Positions 7,192-8,861 of a DNA stretch of 8,861 bases are shown here, piece after piece. The stretch spans positions 1 through 8,861 of the forward strand of contig JAEYTQ010000742.1 of NCBI GenBank assembly GCA_023433965.1, read 5' to 3'. Under the pieces are notes generated by a model. The model made no database searches and was not told the DNA's origin. It was given only the letters and a program-made list of their open reading frames with translations. Every line of letters begins with the position of its first letter. Within the stretch, counting starts at the first letter, position 1. The translations under genes and the position numbers were made by a program. Source of the DNA: Pseudomonadota bacterium. Lineage in GTDB: Bacteria > Pseudomonadota > Alphaproteobacteria > Rhizobiales > Xanthobacteraceae.

Positions 7192-7199
7192 GGCCGCCT
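7181..7199. terminator. GC hairpin spanning two converging stop codons
   Basis: AGGCGG (7181-7186) and CCGCCT (7194-7199) form a perfect six-base-pair stem with a seven-base loop. The stop of mlaD and most of the opposing stop of the cytochrome gene lie inside it, and the two coding regions are only six bases apart. It could slow polymerase from both sides. There is no T-run, so intrinsic termination is uncertain. Confidence 0.3.
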
Positions 7200-7515
7200 A
7201 TTCCAGCGTCTTCAGGTAGGACAGCAGGTCGTGGATCTGCTCGGGGCTGAGCTCGAAGGCGGGCATGTCGGCATGGCCGGTGTAGATCCCCTCGGCCAGC
7301 GCCTCACCAAGGCTGTCGATCGGATAACGCCGATGCAGCGTGCGCAGCGGCGGCGCGGCTTCGAGGCGACTTTTGGAGGCGCGGTCGATCGCGTGGCAAC
7401 CTGCGCAATTGGCCCTAGCAAAGGCCTTGCCGCGTTGTTCGGCCGTCGGGGCCGCTAGCGCAGGCGTGATCAGAAGCAGCCCAATCAGGCCGTGGCGCAG
7501 TGCGCTTTGCAGCAT
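7198..7515 (-). CDS. Small periplasmic class I cytochrome c
   Basis: The 105-residue precursor has a signal peptide (about 1-21: Arg and His near the start, a Leu/Ile core and an ALA-type cleavage site). The mature domain of about 84 residues carries one haem site, CAGCH (37-41). Met84 in HADMPAF is the likely sixth haem ligand, and the last helix, LLSYLKTLE, is typical. It should carry electrons in the periplasm; its partners cannot be read from sequence. The reading frame stays open far upstream, but the signal peptide fixes the ATG at 7515. A FixK/FNR-type box shared with the divergent regulator gene, and a TATTCT -10, lie at class II spacing, so expression at low oxygen is likely. A component of a high-affinity oxidase or denitrification chain is possible but unproven. 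Confidence 0.9.
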   Translation of the reverse strand: MLQSALRHGLIGLLLITPALAAPTAEQRGKAFARANCAGCHAIDRASKSRLEAAPPLRTLHRRYPIDSLGEALAEGIYTGHADMPAFELSPEQIHDLLSYLKTLE

Positions 7516-7545
7516 GGAGAAGCAATCCCGTCGAACAGTGAAAGC

Positions 7546-7551
7546 AGAATA
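7546..7551 (-). promoter_or_regulatory. Candidate -10 of the cytochrome c promoter
   Basis: Read on the minus strand it is TATTCT, four of six matches to TATAAT. It begins 28.5 bases from the centre of the box at 7573-7586. Transcription would start near 7539, placing the box at about -40.5 and giving a leader of about 24 bases. Confidence 0.5.
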
Positions 7552-7572
7552 AGACGTGGATGCCACCCAAAT

Positions 7573-7586
7573 TTGATCTGAGTCAA
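7573..7586. promoter_or_regulatory. FixK/FNR-type box shared by two divergent promoters
   Basis: The site reads TTGATCTGAGTCAA. It is the only such box between the cytochrome gene and the Crp/Fnr regulator gene. A -10-like hexamer lies on each side at nearly equal distance: TATTCT leftward at 7546-7551 and TAAAAT rightward at 7607-7612. One bound dimer could therefore act at about -40 on both promoters. If the adjacent regulator binds it, the gene is autoregulated. Confidence 0.78.
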
Positions 7587-7606
7587 TCGGCTCCGCCACG
7601 GTGCAG

Positions 7607-7612
7607 TAAAAT
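7607..7612 (+). promoter_or_regulatory. Candidate -10 of the Crp/Fnr regulator promoter
   Basis: TAAAAT matches TATAAT at five of six bases and begins 27.5 bases from the centre of the box at 7573-7586. Transcription would start near 7619-7620, with the box at about -40 and a leader of about 50 bases ahead of the ATG at 7669. Confidence 0.5.
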
Positions 7613-7668
7613 GCAGCCGCGCGGCGGACTCGGCCTGATGTCGGGAACGGCCGCGCGAGGAGCGGTGG

Positions 7669-8382
7669 ATGAAGGCTTCCGTGGTTACGATTGAGCCGAA
7701 CGGGCATTTTTGCGACGATTGTGCCGTGCGCGGGGCGGCGGTCTGCTCGTCGCTGGATGCGGCCGAGCTCAGGCAGTTCGAGCATCTCGGCCGCCGCGTC
7801 CATTTCGAGTCGGGCGCGACCGTGTTCTCCGAGGAGGACATCACGACCTCGTTCTACAACGTCCTCGAGGGCGTCATGCGGCTGTACAAGCTGCTGCCTG
7901 ACGGCCGCCGGCAGATCGTCGGCTTTGCCTTGCCCGGCGATTTTCTGGGGATGAACCTGGCGGGCCGACACAACTTTTCCGCCGATGCGATCGGCGCGGT
8001 GACCGTGTGCCAATTCGCAAAGGCACCCTTCAGCCGTTTCGTCGAAGACCGGCCGCAGCTGCTCAGGCGAATCAACGAGCTCGCCATTCGCGAGTTGAGC
8101 CAGGCTCGCGATCATATGGTCCTGCTCGGCCGGCGCTCGGCCGAAGAGAAGGTCGCCACCTTTCTGCTCGGCTGGCGCGAGCGGCTTGTGGCGCTCAAGG
8201 GCCGGTCGGATACGGTCGCGCTTCCGATGAGCCGTCAGGACATCGCGGATTACCTCGGCCTGACCATCGAAACCGTCAGTCGCACCTTCACCAAGCTGGA
8301 GCGTTTGGGTGTGATCGAGATCATTCACGGCGGCATCAGCCTGCTCGATTCAGCCCGCGTCGAGGCCATGGCCGCTGCCTGA
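7669..8382 (+). CDS. Crp/Fnr-family oxygen-responsive regulator (FnrN/FixK1/AadR type)
   Basis: The 237-residue protein has the FNR plan. An N-terminal cysteine group C15-x2-C18-x7-C26 plus Cys114 could hold an oxygen-labile [4Fe-4S] cluster. A cAMP-receptor-like beta-roll (about 35-125), a dimerisation helix (about 127-160) and a winged helix-turn-helix (about 165-232) follow. The recognition helix carries Glu201, Ser204 and Arg205 in ETVSR. FNR and FixK use this pattern to read TTGA half-sites, exactly those found around this gene. The C-x2-C-x7-C spacing is that of rhizobial FnrN and B. japonicum FixK1, and differs from FixK2, which lacks the cluster cysteines. A GAGGAG ribosome site (7657-7662) precedes the ATG by six bases. 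It is probably active when oxygen is low and controls its own gene and its neighbours. Which named paralogue it is cannot be settled here. Confidence 0.93.
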   Translation: MKASVVTIEPNGHFCDDCAVRGAAVCSSLDAAELRQFEHLGRRVHFESGATVFSEEDITTSFYNVLEGVMRLYKLLPDGRRQIVGFALPGDFLGMNLAGRHNFSADAIGAVTVCQFAKAPFSRFVEDRPQLLRRINELAIRELSQARDHMVLLGRRSAEEKVATFLLGWRERLVALKGRSDTVALPMSRQDIADYLGLTIETVSRTFTKLERLGVIEIIHGGISLLDSARVEAMAAA

Positions 8383-8407
8383 CTTCCCGTCCACAACGCT
8401 CGGCGAT

Positions 8408-8421
8408 TTGATCCCGATCAA
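8408..8421 (+). promoter_or_regulatory. Perfectly palindromic FixK/FNR-type box
   Basis: The site reads TTGATCCCGATCAA, with two identical TTGAT half-sites, the full FNR/FixK consensus. It lies 26 bases after the regulator stop codon. A -10-like AACAAT (8444-8449, four of six matches) gives a start near 8455-8456, with the box at about -41 and a leader of about 20 bases before the small membrane protein gene. Confidence 0.8.
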
Positions 8422-8476
8422 TGACGCCGGTCCTGCCCGGCAAAACAATGCTCCAAACTGATCCGGGAGGAGCATG

Positions 8477-8602
8477 ATGCCTGCTGACGCGTTGCTGGTG
8501 ACCGTTGTCGTCGTCGCGATCTTCGTCGTATTTGCTGGTGTACTGGCGTGGGCAGACCGGCAAACGAGCGCGGGCCGGCTCGATCCCCATTCCAAGAGTT
8601 GA
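8477..8602 (+). CDS. Small single-helix membrane protein, 41 residues
   Basis: The frame starts MPADALLVTVVVV and forms one hydrophobic helix of about 22 residues. A short polar tail follows, beginning WADRQT and ending KS. Two ATGs lie in tandem at 8474 and 8477. The second is preferred because GGAGG (8466-8470) is six bases before it; using the first adds one residue. The function is not recognised. A real gene is supported by the ribosome site, the palindromic FixK/FNR-type box 55 bases upstream, the transmembrane pattern and the position behind the oxygen regulator. Small proteins of this size often assist membrane complexes such as terminal oxidases, but nothing in the sequence names a partner. 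Confidence 0.72.
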   Translation: MPADALLVTVVVVAIFVVFAGVLAWADRQTSAGRLDPHSKS

Positions 8603-8731
8603 AGGTCCTTCGAATTTTCCGCTTCTGACCACACCCACGGCCGACGCTCACGGCCAGCGCTGGCGCATGGCAGCATCTCGACGCAAGTGCGGCCTGCGCA
8701 ATCTGCAACTCTGCGTCGACGGATGTATTAC

Positions 8732-8748
8732 CGCATCCTTCGGATGCG
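8732..8748. repeat. Perfect short inverted repeat in the gene-free tail
   Basis: CGCATCC and GGATGCG form a seven-base-pair stem around a TTC loop. It lies in the last 259 bases (8603-8861), where no convincing coding region was found; the open frame there has no recognisable domain and overlaps the small membrane protein gene in another frame. No T-run follows the stem, so it is not a typical intrinsic terminator. It might be an mRNA structure or chance. Confidence 0.3.
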
Positions 8749-8861
8749 AGCTGTCGGCCTTCCGCGGCTCGTTGTGGGGCATTTACCTCAAATCGCGAGC
8801 GTGCTTTCCGGTTGAAAAGCCTGATAACGTTGACTAGGCAGGGACTCAGTGCCTCGTAGCC

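Noticed and set aside
7198..8328. A 376-codon minus-strand frame that would extend the cytochrome at its N-terminus
   Set aside because: Only the last 105 codons look like a protein, beginning with a signal peptide. The rest is antisense to the Crp/Fnr gene and runs through the shared promoter.
8652..8663. Palindrome GCCAGCGCTGGC in the gene-free tail
   Set aside because: Short GC palindromes are common at this base composition. There is no T-run, no second copy and no gene context to give it a role.
8505..8837. A 110-codon plus-strand open frame near the right edge
   Set aside because: Its first third overlaps the small membrane protein gene in another frame, it has no recognisable domain and it has no Shine-Dalgarno at its start.
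8818..8861. A possible seventh box beginning TTGA near 8830
   Set aside because: The matching TCAA half-site is absent at the required spacing.

Overview
The window is high-GC DNA from an alphaproteobacterium, most likely a Bradyrhizobium or Rhodopseudomonas relative (Nitrobacteraceae). The evidence is protein style and gene content: a Pat-type acyl-CoA synthetase/acetyltransferase fusion, a STAS-fused MlaE, an FnrN/FixK1-type regulator, and many FixK/FNR-type operators. This placement rests on recognising the sequences, not on a database search. No tRNA, rRNA, CRISPR array or insertion sequence was seen.

Layout from left to right. Positions 1-150 hold two FixK/FNR-type boxes, followed by the C-terminal remnant of a universal stress protein gene (151-363). 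A large gene for an ADP-forming acyl-CoA synthetase fused to a GNAT acetyltransferase follows (427-3120). A convergent gap leads to a leftward two-gene operon (4002 to 3238): a DUF883/ElaB-YqjD-like membrane-anchored helical protein and a three-helix membrane protein that resembles YqjE/holin-III in layout. A divergent promoter region with two more boxes separates it from a rightward mlaE-mlaF-mlaD operon (4178-7191). That operon encodes an MCE-type lipid transporter in which the STAS (MlaB) module is fused to the permease and a PqiC-like auxiliary domain is fused to MlaD. Converging on mlaD is a small periplasmic c-type cytochrome gene (7515 to 7198). It shares one box with the divergent Crp/Fnr regulator gene (7669-8382). 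A final, perfectly palindromic box precedes a 41-residue single-helix membrane protein (8477-8602). The last 259 bases show no convincing gene.

The unifying signal is six exact TTGA-N6-TCAA sites, all intergenic, in under 9 kb. Several have a -10-like hexamer placed so that the site would be centred about -40 to -42 from transcription start, which is class II activator geometry. The regulator encoded here has the FNR-type cysteine set and the ExxSR recognition helix expected to read this sequence. The window therefore reads as a low-oxygen regulon island: oxygen sensing, electron transfer, envelope lipid traffic, small membrane proteins and possibly protein acylation under one operator type. 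The grouping is inferred from sequence; none of the promoters has been tested here.
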